From Anthracocystis setariae (Eukaryota; Basidiomycota; Ustilaginomycetes; Ustilaginales; Ustilaginaceae), in NCBI GenBank assembly GCA_928724745.1, contig CAKMXJ010000021.1, forward strand, positions 392,215-456,214: a stretch of 64,000 nt of DNA, read 5' to 3'. Numbering within the stretch: the stretch's first letter is position 1; every line of letters begins with the position of its first letter. The translations under genes were made by a program, and so were the position numbers. The notes under the pieces were generated by a model. The model worked only from the letters and a program-made list of their open reading frames with translations. It made no database searches and had not been told where the DNA came from. Below are positions 21,549 through 31,490 of this stretch, piece after piece.

Positions 21549-23152
21549 ATGGCGCCCAAGAAGAACCCCTCGACTGCGCCCGCTGTTCCTTCACGTCGGT
21601 CGGCTCGGCTGGCCAAGCCACCGGCCGATACTGCTCCTCACTCCGACTCGTCGTCCGGCGCTAGTCAAGCCCCGGCGGAGTCTACTACCCTCACCACGCC
21701 TGCTGTCGTCGTCGTCGCCGCTGCTGTTGACGCACCCGACACCATGACTGTGGCTGCCGCTGTAGCCCCACCTGCTGCAGTGGCCGTGACTGCTGCTGCT
21801 GCCGCGCCGGCCGTCATGGCCGTAGATGTTGTCGCTGCCGCGTCCGACCCCGTGGTTACAGCTCCTATTGTCACCACCTCTGACGCCATCGCGACTCCTG
21901 CTGGTGTTGCTGTGCCAATCGCTCTGACCCCGCCACAAGTCCGGATCTCAACTTGTGTAGCCGGTTCACCATTGGTACCGTTATTCCTTGGTCCCTCGTC
22001 GCGATCTCCGTCGTCGAGTGGGTCGATTTCGCCGCCTCGTTCACCTGTTTACGTGCGTCCTTCGCCGGAACTGTACGTACCATCCTCCCCTCCTGCGCAA
22101 GTTCCCTCCTCCCTGGGTAGATTTACAGCCAAGGAGCTGCGTGCGATGACAAGCGCGCAGCTCCATGATCATGGTCTGACACCGGCCTCGCCGCCCGCGG
22201 AGTCTCGTTCGCCGATCTATGGTGCTGAGGCGGATGCTAGTCCTAGACTCGCCCACACGCCTGACATCGGCCTGCCACTAGGATCGCCTGGCCGCCGAAC
22301 ACCCGAAATCGGCCCGCCACCTATTCGTCGGCCCGAGGACGTGGTGCTGTCACGCGTGGGTCCTCGTAAACCCTCTCTGGTCGAAATGCTGGAGTGGACA
22401 GAGCGATACACCGCCCCTGCTCTGCTCATCGCGATTGTCAACGAGGCCTGGGACCGCGAGTGGCAGCTCGACGATGCCGGGAAGATCTGGTTACACCGAA
22501 CGATGGTGCGCCGCTTGACTGAGGGTAGTTTGCCGTGGCCGAACTACAGCTGCCAGCACTGTGCTGATCTCGATGTACCGTAAGTAACCCTTCCGACATG
22601 TATGGCTCGGGCAGCGCTGACGACCCGCCTCTCTCCTTTCTTGATTTCGATAGATGCTTTCCTGTCACCTACGGTGACCCAACCGGTCCTCGTCCCCGTC
22701 CCGCAGCTTCGTCCTGCTGCCACTGCCTGACGACCAAGAAGAAGTGTGGCGGCCGTACGATCTGGCGCGCCACTCGCCACGAGTACGTCGGCGATAGCCC
22801 TTACTCGACGTTGAGCACAAACGAGCGGGCTGTGGTGCGTGCCCACCTCTCGTACCCTGGTGGTCCCGGCTTGGGCATGGCGTGGCGTCGCGACCGCCTG
22901 GTGGACTGGTTCAAGGAGCGAACCTTCCACCTCGACGCTCGCAATGCCTTCTTGACGGAGGGCACGATCGGGACGCAAGTTCGTGAGACCCTGGCGCGTT
23001 ACCGTCGTGAGAACCGTTCCTTACTTGGCCAGTACCTGCCGTGTGAAGTTATGGAGGAGGAGTCGAACTTCGAGGGTCTTGGCTGGTTCGTGGAAAGCCG
23101 TGGTGACGACGAAGAGGAGGTGCGGTACCACCGCCCTGAGATCTTCCGCTAG
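21549..23152 (+). CDS. Element E accessory protein with double CX2CX6C zinc-cluster-like motif (two exons)
   Basis: Exons 21549-22579 and 22654-23152, intron 22580-22653 (GTAAGT ... TTTCGATAG, 74 bp), 509 residues. I chose ATG 21549 (context catccacgATGg) over an upstream ATG at 21492 in the same frame. The first ~250 residues are Ala-, Ser- and Pro-rich with a basic start (MAPKKNPSTAP). Around residue 335 is CQHCADLDVP, and the spliced junction supplies the next Cys, giving C335-x2-C338-x6-C345. After 19 residues comes C365-x2-C368-x6-C375 (CCHCLTTKKKC). A charged helical tail follows. Paired CX2CX6C resembles Zn(II)2Cys6 DNA-binding domains but with a longer linker than usual. It lies antisense to gag-pol, like the counterparts in C and B. 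DNA binding or regulation is a guess. Confidence 0.75.
22580..22653 (+). other. Intron of the E accessory gene
   Basis: 74 bp with consensus ends GTAAGT and TAG. Without it the first frame continues only one codon (GTA CCG then TAA). With it the two open frames join and a CX2CX6C motif is completed. Confidence 0.8.
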
Positions 23153-23358
23153 CTGTCGTTTAGCAATCCAAGTCGTTTCTGTTGTGCTTGAACACTTTAT
23201 GAATTGGTCGTGATGTCTTTGAGATTTGAGAAAAGAGTGTGAGTGTGTGGCGACGGGTGTCGATGGCGGCCAATTGAATATGCCAACGCACCGCGGTCAC
23301 GTCACGGCGGCTCAATGACCAGTACCGCGCCGCCAAATTTTCAGGCGCGGTCGGATAT

Positions 23359-26300
23359 CTAATTTGTTTGCCGCCGTCCCGTTACTCGAGGAGGTTGCCC
23401 CCCCCGCTTTTCCTCATACTCCTGGATGAGGTCGGGGCAGGCCAGAAGTTTGACGTATTCCCAGGAAGCCTGTTCCTCAGGGTAGCCCTTCCAAAGGACG
23501 CGATATTGGAGCCTTCCAGCGATGGTACGGCGACCCGTGATAGCTTCGACCTCGTACTCAAGATCTTCGTCATGTAGCTGTGGCACTGCCACACGCTCAT
23601 CCCTACCCTCAATCTTGCTGGACCTCAACTTCTTGAGCATCAAGACGTGGAAGACATCATGAACGCGGAGCGACGCCGGCAACTGAAGACGGTACGCTCT
23701 GGCGCCGATGCGCTCGATGATGGGGTACGGCCCAGCGAAGCGAGTGTCGAGCTTGGGACTCGGTCGACGAGTCTTCCAGTTGCGTCGATTGACGTAGACA
23801 AGTTCACCAACCTTGAACTCGACGTCGAGGCGTTTCTTGTTGTACTGCTCGACAGCACGAGTTTGAGCCAATCGTACTTGGTCTTGTAGATAAGCTGTGA
23901 GGTCTGCTTCTGAACGAGCGAACTCCGCTCGTTGAGGGTCGAGCACGCCAGCACGTTCTGGTACTTCAGGATGCATTTTGGGGTTCCACCCGTAGCACGC
24001 AAAGAAGGGTGAGACGCCGAGACTGCTATGTACCACATTGTTGTAGACGAACTCGGCATTGGCTAGTAGCGAGGCCCAGTTGTCCTGCTCGAAATTGCAA
24101 TACATACGGAGGTACTGCTCAACGACTTGGTTGACTCGCTCCGTCTGACCGTCTGTTTGAGGATGATACGCCGTCGACAGCGAGTGCTGGATGGCGTGGA
24201 AATCGGTGTACCGTTTCCAGACCGCGGAGATGAACTGACAACCGCGGTCGGAAACGATATGCTCGGGTGTTCCAAACCGGCGAAACACGTGTTGCTGGAG
24301 GAGCTCAGCAGTGCCAGCCGATGTGATGGTTTTGACCGTCGGCGTGAGCACCGCGAGCTTGGTAAGCCGATCGACGACGACCAGAATCGAGTCGTAGCCG
24401 TCGGAGAGTGGCAAGCCCTCGATAAAGTCCATGGATACCGATCCCCATGGTCTTGAGGGAGTGGCCAACGGCTTGAGCAGGCCGTACGGCCGATGACGGG
24501 GAGCCTTGTAGCGAGCGCAGACCGGGCAGCTCGCTACGTAATCGGCGATCCAAGCACGCATTCCTGGCCACCAGTAATGCCGCTGGGTGAGGGATAACGT
24601 TGCATCCCGACCTGGATGGCCGGCGGTGATGCCGTCGTGACATTGTGTCATCACCATGAAACGCAAGTGTTCCACTGAGAGCGACTGTTCGCTGGCAATC
24701 TTGGCTGAGCGTGTGTCGCGGCGGCCCTGCTTTCCGGCCAACGTGACCCTGGGAATGACGAGTCGGCCATCGCGGTGCCAGAGACCGTCTTTGACCTCGA
24801 AAGGCATGTGCTTGTGGAGCGCCTGGAGCTCGGTGTCGAGAGGTTGGAAAATGCGGGCTAGCTCCGGCAGGCCGCCCTTTACTATTGCCGCCATCGACGA
24901 ACGCGGCTGAATAGCCTCCACTAGGCCGGAGTCGGATCGTAATCGGTCCGGTGACCTATTTTCCGGCAATGCAGTTTCGAAATTGCGGGGGTGGAGGAGC
25001 TGCCGTACGTTGTGTTCACGCTCCTCTGCCGACGGCTCCATATCGTTGCGTCGCGTCAAGGAGTCGGGCTCACCAGCCTTGTCTCCTGGTCGGTACTGAA
25101 CGACGAAATCGAAGTCGGCCAGTAATACAGCCCACCGAGCCTGTCGTCCGCTAATGCGTCGTTGCACTGTGAAGTACTTGAGCGCCTCGTGATCCGAGAG
25201 AACGGAGAACCGAGACGGGAGCCCCGCCAGCATGTGTCGCCACTGATGGAGGCAGGCGACGATGGCGAGGAGCTCTTTGTCATGGATCTCGTAGTTTCTC
25301 TCAGCTGACGTCATCTTGCGCGAGTAGAACGCCACGGGATGCCATCTGTTCTCCGTCTCCTGTTTGAGAACGCCGGCAATGGCGAAGTCGCTGGCGTCAG
25401 TCTCGAGGCGGGTTGACTTGTGATAATCGAAATGTCGCAGTACTCCAGCTGTAGTGAAAGCCTCGATGAGCTTGTGGAAAGCCTCAACCGCCTCCTCCGA
25501 CAACTGGAACTTCTTGAAGCGCTCCGTAGGCTTGATGAGCGATGTGAGAGGCCTCGAGATGCGAGCGAAGTGTGATATGAACCGGCGATAGAAGTTCGCG
25601 AACCCAAGGAAGCGCTGGATATCATGAACCGTCTGCGGCAACGGCCACTCTTTGATGATTCGTACCTTCTCTTGATCCATTTCGATACCTCCTGGCGTGA
25701 TGACGTAGCCGAGGAACTCGACGGTGTCTGTGTGGAAGATGCACTTTGACAGCTTGGCGAAGAGACGGTTCAATTTCAAACGCCGCAGTACTTCGCGGAC
25801 GTGCTCAACATGCTCATCCTCGTTGTTGCTGAAGATGAGGAAATCATCGAGATACACCACGACATAGATTCCGATGATGTCGCGGAAGATGCCGTTGACA
25901 AGAGACTGGAAATGCGAGGGCGCGTTTGCCAGCCCGAAAGGCATGACAAGGTACTCATACAAGCCGAGCTGGGTGCCGAACGCCGTCTTCCATTCGTCGC
26001 CGTCAGCTATGCGTACCAGGTTGTAGGCCGCCTTGAGATCGAGCTTACTGAACACCTTAGCATTCCTTAGGAGGAACAGCTGCTCCTCGATGAGCGGCAG
26101 CGGCGCTCGATTCTTGACAGTGACCTCGTTGAGCCCTCGGTAGTCGACACAGAGGCGGAGGCCGCCGTCCTTCTTCGGCACAAACAGCACTGGCGAGCGC
26201 GCTGGGCTCTTTGATGGCCGAATGAATCCCTTCGCAAGATTCTCGTCGAGGTACTTGCGTAGTTCCTCCATCTCCTTAGGCCCCTTGAGATAGAGTGGGC

Positions 26301-27129
26301 CCTGCGGAGGTTTGGCCCCCGGCACGAGCTCGATGGGCAAGTCCGTGCTGGTGCGAGGAGGCAGCTTGTCGGCCTCGACTTCACTGAAGACCGCCTCGAG
26401 ATCCCGGTATTGCTCTGGGATCGACACTGGAGTCGGTGGTTCAGGCTCCACCTCAATCTCGATGCCCTTGTCTTCGCCGGTAGGGACGAAGCCGAAGCTT
26501 GGCAGCGAGGAGGGTGGAGCATCGATCAGCATAATGCCAATTGGTCCGTCCTGATAGGACGCTTGGACGAGCTGTTGGAATGAGACGAACTCGTTTCCGT
26601 GGACCGTGATACCCGGCTCGTTAGAGGGTAAGGCGCGGCTGATGACACTAAGTGACGGACCGAGGTCGTGTTTAACGCGGCCTAGTGGATCCCGCTGCGC
26701 CGCGGTGAATTTAATTCGGCCCAAAGTCCAGTCGATCCTCGGCTGAAGTGTGCGAAGTTCCTGGTAGCCGATAATGAGATCGAAATCGCTGATGTCCGCG
26801 ACATAGGCCTGCAGCGGCGGTAAAGTTTGCTCGCCGATGTTGACCGTCAGCGTCGCATCGTGAGTGATGGCTAGACGATGGCCGCTGACGCCGTGGACTG
26901 CAGTGGGCTGGGGAGTGGTCTTGATGTTAATACAATATGTGCGGGCGTAAGCGCTTGAGAGAAGAGACAGTGAAGCTCCGGTGTCGGCCAGGATGCGCGC
27001 CGGGCACCCGTTGATGGTGCCGGTAACTTCGAGGACCGATGTATTGGAGTTGGCCGAGAAACACAATGAACAGTTCCGATATATACAGGGTGATGGCGAG
27101 GGCGGTTGCAGGGCAAGACAAGCCATCAT
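23359..27129 (-). CDS. Element E Pol polyprotein with C-terminal chromodomain
   Basis: 1,256 residues, open throughout. In order: protease (ILADTGASLSLL), reverse transcriptase (VPKKDGGLRLCVDYRGLNE, MPFGLANAPSHFQ, catalytic YLDD in VVVYLDDFLIFS), RNase H (RLETDASDFAIAGVL), integrase zinc site (HDGITAGHPG ... CPVCARYK) and the DDE core (SMDFIEGLP, IVSDRGCQF, YHPQTDGQTERVNQVVEQ). The C-terminus is a chromodomain (YRVLWKGYPEEQASWEY), which defines chromoviruses and targets integration to marked chromatin. Translation probably follows termination-reinitiation: the gag stop and pol start overlap as AATGATGG at 27126-27130. All catalytic residues that I can see are present, so the copy may be competent. 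Confidence 0.93.
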   Translation of the reverse strand: MMACLALQPPSPSPCIYRNCSLCFSANSNTSVLEVTGTINGCPARILADTGASLSLLSSAYARTYCINIKTTPQPTAVHGVSGHRLAITHDATLTVNIGEQTLPPLQAYVADISDFDLIIGYQELRTLQPRIDWTLGRIKFTAAQRDPLGRVKHDLGPSLSVISRALPSNEPGITVHGNEFVSFQQLVQASYQDGPIGIMLIDAPPSSLPSFGFVPTGEDKGIEIEVEPEPPTPVSIPEQYRDLEAVFSEVEADKLPPRTSTDLPIELVPGAKPPQGPLYLKGPKEMEELRKYLDENLAKGFIRPSKSPARSPVLFVPKKDGGLRLCVDYRGLNEVTVKNRAPLPLIEEQLFLLRNAKVFSKLDLKAAYNLVRIADGDEWKTAFGTQLGLYEYLVMPFGLANAPSHFQSLVNGIFRDIIGIYVVVYLDDFLIFSNNEDEHVEHVREVLRRLKLNRLFAKLSKCIFHTDTVEFLGYVITPGGIEMDQEKVRIIKEWPLPQTVHDIQRFLGFANFYRRFISHFARISRPLTSLIKPTERFKKFQLSEEAVEAFHKLIEAFTTAGVLRHFDYHKSTRLETDASDFAIAGVLKQETENRWHPVAFYSRKMTSAERNYEIHDKELLAIVACLHQWRHMLAGLPSRFSVLSDHEALKYFTVQRRISGRQARWAVLLADFDFVVQYRPGDKAGEPDSLTRRNDMEPSAEEREHNVRQLLHPRNFETALPENRSPDRLRSDSGLVEAIQPRSSMAAIVKGGLPELARIFQPLDTELQALHKHMPFEVKDGLWHRDGRLVIPRVTLAGKQGRRDTRSAKIASEQSLSVEHLRFMVMTQCHDGITAGHPGRDATLSLTQRHYWWPGMRAWIADYVASCPVCARYKAPRHRPYGLLKPLATPSRPWGSVSMDFIEGLPLSDGYDSILVVVDRLTKLAVLTPTVKTITSAGTAELLQQHVFRRFGTPEHIVSDRGCQFISAVWKRYTDFHAIQHSLSTAYHPQTDGQTERVNQVVEQYLRMYCNFEQDNWASLLANAEFVYNNVVHSSLGVSPFFACYGWNPKMHPEVPERAGVLDPQRAEFARSEADLTAYLQDQVRLAQTRAVEQYNKKRLDVEFKVGELVYVNRRNWKTRRPSPKLDTRFAGPYPIIERIGARAYRLQLPASLRVHDVFHVLMLKKLRSSKIEGRDERVAVPQLHDEDLEYEVEAITGRRTIAGRLQYRVLWKGYPEEQASWEYVKLLACPDLIQEYEEKRGGQPPRVTGRRQTN

Positions 27130-28799
27130 TCGGTTGTCCCACGCCCGTTTCCCTCAACGTCGTGATCATCATCGGCCCCGTCGTCGTCAGCGAGGGGTGG
27201 GAGATCTTCATAACCAAGTGCCTCCTCCTCATCTTGGTCTTCGACGTCCTCTTGTGCTACGGCATCCTCTTGTGCCACGTAGGCTCGAGGTCCAGGTCGT
27301 CGTGGCGCTCCGGTGGCCGTCTCCCGGGCCGGCTGAGGGCAGTCACGCACCCAATGACCCTCCTTACCGCATCGCTTGCACGTGGTGGAGCCGAAAGTCG
27401 TCGGCGAACGATCGTAGACGACGGGCAGGCGTTGGGCCAGATGGGGCGGTAACGGCCGAGGGCGCGCTGGGGAGGGCGTGGCTGCAGCCGGCCGTGCCTC
27501 CACGGCGGACGGTGCCAATACCCGCCCGGCCGCTTTTGCACCGTCGGCGGTCGGGGCGTGAGTTCTTCCAGCCGCCGAGGGGAAATCGTACCGCAATGAG
27601 TTTGAGATCGGCTGAGCGAGGGTCGCTGCACCGCCTTGGTACGTCTGTTGCGCTAAGACCCGGTTGCGGTCCAAATCCTCCACCTCGCGGTAGAACTCCC
27701 ACAACGTCTTCGGCGACGTACGCTCGAATTGACGCTGGAGAACTGGAGTCAAGCCCCGCCGGAAAAGGTGGAGTTTGAGGTGCTTGTCACTCATACCAGC
27801 TCGCTCCTCGAGGGTCCTGAACGCTTCGACGTACTCGCTTGCAGCGCCTGGCTTGTCGGTTGCGAGGCGCAGGGCGTAGAGCTTATTGAAGGCATCCAGC
27901 TTCTCGTCGTGAACGCCGTAGAGCTGCTTGAGCCGGTTGACGAAAAGGGTCCAGTCACCGAACAATGCGCCCGACTGGGATGGATCGGCACGTAGTTTGG
28001 ACCGGTACCAAGTGAGAGCCCGACCCTTGAGATGCGGTCCCAGGAATTGGATCCTCTTGCGGCCGTCGGACATCTCCTGATACCGGAACCAGGCCTCGAC
28101 CTGGATGAGCGACATCTCCAAGTCATTCTCTTGCCAGTCGGGGAAGTCAAGCTTCGGGTCGCTCTTGGCAGTATTGCGCTCGAAGGTTGCTTCCCGTGCC
28201 GTCATGGTGGGATGGTCCCAGGCGGGGCGTCGGCCGGTGGAGGTCGAATACAAGTCCTCCTGACTGTACTCTTCGTTCCAGCGTAGGGCTGACGCCACTG
28301 GTCGACGGGCAGGGGTAGAGCTACCCAACGGAGCAGAGCGCCGAGGGTCATCATGCATGCTGTACGACCTCTCCTCGTGCGCTTCGTGTCCAGGGGCGAC
28401 GGCGGCGACCTCTGGCTCACCCCCTCGGCGTAGAGCTGGCTTGATCAGCTCCCTGAGGTCTGCGATCTCGGCCTTGAGCGCGAGGATCTCCTCCTGTTGC
28501 GCCGTGAGGGGTCGCGACGTAGCTGGAGTAGCTATCAGGGGCGTGGACGACGACTTGAAGCCGGTCGCCTGGTCCATAAGTGTGTAGAGCTTCTCCTGGA
28601 AGCGGAGTCGGTCCTGACTCTCTTTCAGCATGGCCTCCTGTCGACTAGCTTCGTAAACCATGCGTTGATTATGGACCTCCTTCATCTGAAGTCGGATGTC
28701 CTCAATTAAGCCTTGCAGCAATGGTTCCGGATTCGCTGCAGGAGGCGACGAAGCCCGGCTGCGAGGAGTGCTGCCTCGCGGCGCGGCTGCGTCGGACAT
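27126..28799 (-). CDS. Element E Gag
   Basis: 557 residues from ATG 28799. An N-terminal coiled-coil segment (residues about 30-120, including TAQQEEILALKAEIADLREL) precedes the retrotransposon Gag capsid region (VEAWFRYQEMSDGRKRIQFL ... RSKLRADPSQSGALFGDWTL). A CX2CX4HX4C zinc knuckle (CKRCGKEGHWVRDC) follows, and the C-terminus is acidic (DQDEEEALGYEDLPPL). It ends four bases into pol. Gag assembles the cytoplasmic virus-like particle and packages element RNA. Confidence 0.92.
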   Translation of the reverse strand: MSDAAAPRGSTPRSRASSPPAANPEPLLQGLIEDIRLQMKEVHNQRMVYEASRQEAMLKESQDRLRFQEKLYTLMDQATGFKSSSTPLIATPATSRPLTAQQEEILALKAEIADLRELIKPALRRGGEPEVAAVAPGHEAHEERSYSMHDDPRRSAPLGSSTPARRPVASALRWNEEYSQEDLYSTSTGRRPAWDHPTMTAREATFERNTAKSDPKLDFPDWQENDLEMSLIQVEAWFRYQEMSDGRKRIQFLGPHLKGRALTWYRSKLRADPSQSGALFGDWTLFVNRLKQLYGVHDEKLDAFNKLYALRLATDKPGAASEYVEAFRTLEERAGMSDKHLKLHLFRRGLTPVLQRQFERTSPKTLWEFYREVEDLDRNRVLAQQTYQGGAATLAQPISNSLRYDFPSAAGRTHAPTADGAKAAGRVLAPSAVEARPAAATPSPARPRPLPPHLAQRLPVVYDRSPTTFGSTTCKRCGKEGHWVRDCPQPARETATGAPRRPGPRAYVAQEDAVAQEDVEDQDEEEALGYEDLPPLADDDGADDDHDVEGNGRGTTE

Positions 28800-28825
28800 G
28801 TCGAGTACGAGGCGCTGCTTGAACG

Positions 28826-28835
28826 ATCCACTCTA
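28826..28835 (-). promoter_or_regulatory. Element E self-priming primer-binding site
   Basis: TAGAGTGGAT in element orientation, two bases from the 5' LTR. It is perfectly complementary to ATCCACTCTA inside the same LTR (plus coordinates 29429-29438). That is the arrangement used by Tf1/sushi elements, whose RNA 5' end primes reverse transcription. No tRNA match is evident. Confidence 0.65.
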
Positions 28836-28836
28836 A

Positions 28837-29950
28837 TGTCAGCGGTCGGGCGCCTGGTAAATAGGCCGATCTTGTTTCGAGAGCGGTGCGGTCCTGTTGG
28901 GCTGGGCCGCCGAGTTTGGGTTACGCGCCTGGTCAACTGGGTAGTACAAGGTGGGTTGCGCAGATACGTCGGCGGTCCGATGAGGACGACTGGGCCGCAC
29001 TCGACTTAGCGGCGGTGGAGAGTGGGCTTCTCGACCGCGTTCGACCTATTACCGACTGACGCTGTTGGCGCTCCGTTCAGCGGCAGCACGACGTACTCGG
29101 TATTATGGCGTGATAGCCTGGTGTCTCGCGAGCGCTCTTGGCGAAACAGAAGGCTGGTTGACTATCTAGGTGAACACTGGGAGTGATCACCAAGCTGTTA
29201 CGGTGACGGCTTATGGTCTGACGTACCGGTGTCAGCTTGTCTGCAGCTGTCAAGCGCTACAGTGCCGATACGGGTGCTGACGAGATCTAGTTGTTCTCCG
29301 ACTCGAACGGAGGCACGTGAGAAGCTGCAATGCTTACTGTATTGCAACTTACTAAACTAGATACTGGAATGATCGTGAAGAAGACGTTAAGAAGCTATAC
29401 TGAGCTGAGAGACTGGTGTTGTAAGAAGTAGAGTGGATGAGGAGCTCATCCACTACGAGCCAGATGAGTAGGCCTTAAGTATGACTGCTCCAAGCCCCTA
29501 TGACAAGGCTGATCCGGCGCTAGCCTATTGTCTAGCTGCACGGCCGGCGTGTGCGCATGTACTGACCGTGGTACAAGCGGCTGATCACCTCCAAGCCTCT
29601 GAGAGCGCCTAAGATGGTGTCCCTTGACTGTTGATCACCTCGAGATGGCGTTGTCGCGATCCGGCGTCTCTGCGCTGTCGAACGGCCGCAATCCGACTGC
29701 TATGGACGAAAACGGCTGAGAGAGACCTTTTGAGCCGCACTCACTCCGAGGGCGGCCGAAAAGCGTGTTTTCCACCGCTCCAACTTTGCCCCCCGTGAGT
29801 AACGCCACTACTAAATTCGGCGCACTGCTGGTCACGCAGCTCCCCTCACCCGAATGCGAGGGCGGTTGACTATAGCCCTCTTAACCGCGCTTGAACCGAA
29901 GGCGGCCGGAAAACCAGTTCTCCGCCGCCTCAGCTTCGCTGCCTGTAACA
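28837..29950 (-). repeat. Element E 5' LTR
   Basis: 1,114 bp with the same termini as 20261-21373. It contains the self-priming complement at 29429-29438 and is followed by the second CAGAA duplication (29951-29955). Confidence 0.92.
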
Positions 29951-29955
29951 CAGAA

Positions 29956-31092
29956 GCAGCACAGTCCTACTTCAGCACGCACAACGAGTTCATCAAGCTG
30001 CTTGCCGTTCTCATTGAACTGGGCAGCGGTCTGCCAGCAAGAGGTACAGAACTGATGCAGCTTCAGCACACCAACACGCTCATGGGTCCACGCAACATCT
30101 TTGTCCATGATGGCAGCGTCTTCACGGCACTGCCCACCAACAAGGGCTCAGGGCGGCAAAGGATCATCCCACGCTTCCTGCCTCATGCAGTTGGCTGCAT
30201 GGTGGTCTACTACGTCTCTCAGGTGGCGCCCTTTGTCCATCTGCTTCACAACGCCATCATCAAGCCCCGCCCAGCCTGCCACATGCTTCTTTCTACGCAC
30301 AGCGGACAGCCGCTGGACACCAACACCGTCAGCAAGATGCTGCAGGCGCTCCATCAGCAGCACATCAGCTCTGTCTCCAGCGGCATGACCATGCGCATGT
30401 GGCGTCAGGTTGCGGTAGCCATTGACCGCAAGCTCATCCGTCCAGGCTCTGCAAGCATGTCCAGCAAGGAAACAGATCAAGACAACGAGCATGATCTCCA
30501 AGCAGGTCACTTGACCAGCACCGCAGAGCAGCACTACGGCCTGGATGCAAGCATGCTCTACCAGCTCACGCAGGAAAGCATGGACCGCATGCTGGCGGTG
30601 TCAGAGCGCTGGCACACATTCTGGAGGATGCGCACGCGCTTTCAAGAGGACACACAGCCGTTCAACCAACTTGTTGAGCTTGGAAGCGGTGCAGACCACG
30701 CACAGGAGCTCAGAGGCATCAAGCGCAAGTTGGAGCTGGTAGAAGAGAGCGTGCTCACCATCAGATGCAAGCTGGAACACCACACTCCACCATCAGCGCA
30801 CAGCACTGGCGGCAGCCTGCAGCTCAGCGGTGCTTCACGCTCTGCTGTGCTCCCACCAGCGGTCAGCAGGGCCCTCTTCCAGATTACCGGCAGCCACCGC
30901 ACCAAGACACTGGAGCAGGCATATGCACTCAATGCCATTCACGCCAAGGAGTCTCCACTGATCATCATCATGGCCACTGGATCCGGCAAGTCTGCACTCT
31001 TCATGGCTCCACTGCACTGGCTGCCAGAGCGGTCTGTCATCATTGTGGTGGTGCCCTTCATTGCGCTGACAGATGACCTCCTGCAAGACTGA
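29956..31092 (+). pseudogene. Telomere-linked helicase gene, 3' part: tyrosine-recombinase-like domain plus start of helicase domain
   Basis: Continues the frame broken at 20260 (counting one CAGAA). Residue numbers refer to the joined product of 1,058 residues. The first part matches the tyrosine recombinase pattern: Arg709 in LPARGTELMQLQ, Lys743 in TNKGSGRQRIIPRFLP (beta-hairpin Lys position), Arg827/Arg830 in MTMRMWRQVAV, His865 and Tyr874 in AGHLTSTAEQHYGL. A coiled segment follows, then the helicase domain begins with Walker A MATGSGKS (from residue 1019) and motif Ia (VVVPFIALTDDLLQD). The frame meets TGA at 31090-31092, one base before the LTR of element A. DEAH and later helicase motifs are absent, so no helicase could be made. 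The right part was displaced by A and later lost. Confidence 0.75.
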
Positions 31093-31093
31093 A

Positions 31094-31443
31094 TGTTATG
31101 AACATCAGTGCCGGGCAGGAACATAATTGTGTGACAAGCGGGAGGGGGCTTTCCCGATCCGCATTGTGGATCGGGGTCCAGGGTGGAACTGCGGCAATCT
31201 CCGGGAGGGGCTCCCGGAAGTCATACCGAAGATCCTCCCTGCAACTAACTCACGTTCAGACGTCGATTGTATTTTAGCTTACTCACTATAGTAGGTGGAA
31301 ATATCAGACCTTCTCCCGATCTCTCGCTCACCCGCTCCGCTATCTAGGCAACGATCCCGGGAACAACACCCGGTACCACGCCCCTGGCCTCGATCCAGAC
31401 GCACCGCCACGTTCCGAGGTTCCCAGACCCCAGGAGCATAACA
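31094..31443 (+). repeat. Element A 5' LTR
   Basis: 350 bp, TGTTATGAAC ... GGAGCATAACA. It differs from the B LTRs at least at CCGCATTGTGG against CCGCGTTGTGG. The self-priming site TACAATCGAC follows at 31445-31454. Confidence 0.93.
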
Positions 31444-31490
31444 TTACAATCGACCTCCCCGTTGCCGTCAACGCGGAGACTCCAGCTACC

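Larger units (their letters stand above)
20261..29950 (-). mobile_element. Chromovirus (Ty3/gypsy) retrotransposon E with antisense accessory gene
   Basis: A 9,690-bp element with 1,113/1,114-bp LTRs, a CAGAA target duplication, gag and pol on the minus strand and an extra two-exon gene on the plus strand between pol and the 3' LTR. The two LTRs differ at a number of positions, such as GCGCCTGCGCAACTGGG against GCGCCTGGTCAACTGGG, so E is older than B, C and D. The coding regions are nevertheless open. The polypurine tract next to the 3' LTR (minus orientation) is GGAAGGGGGGTAA. Confidence 0.93.
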
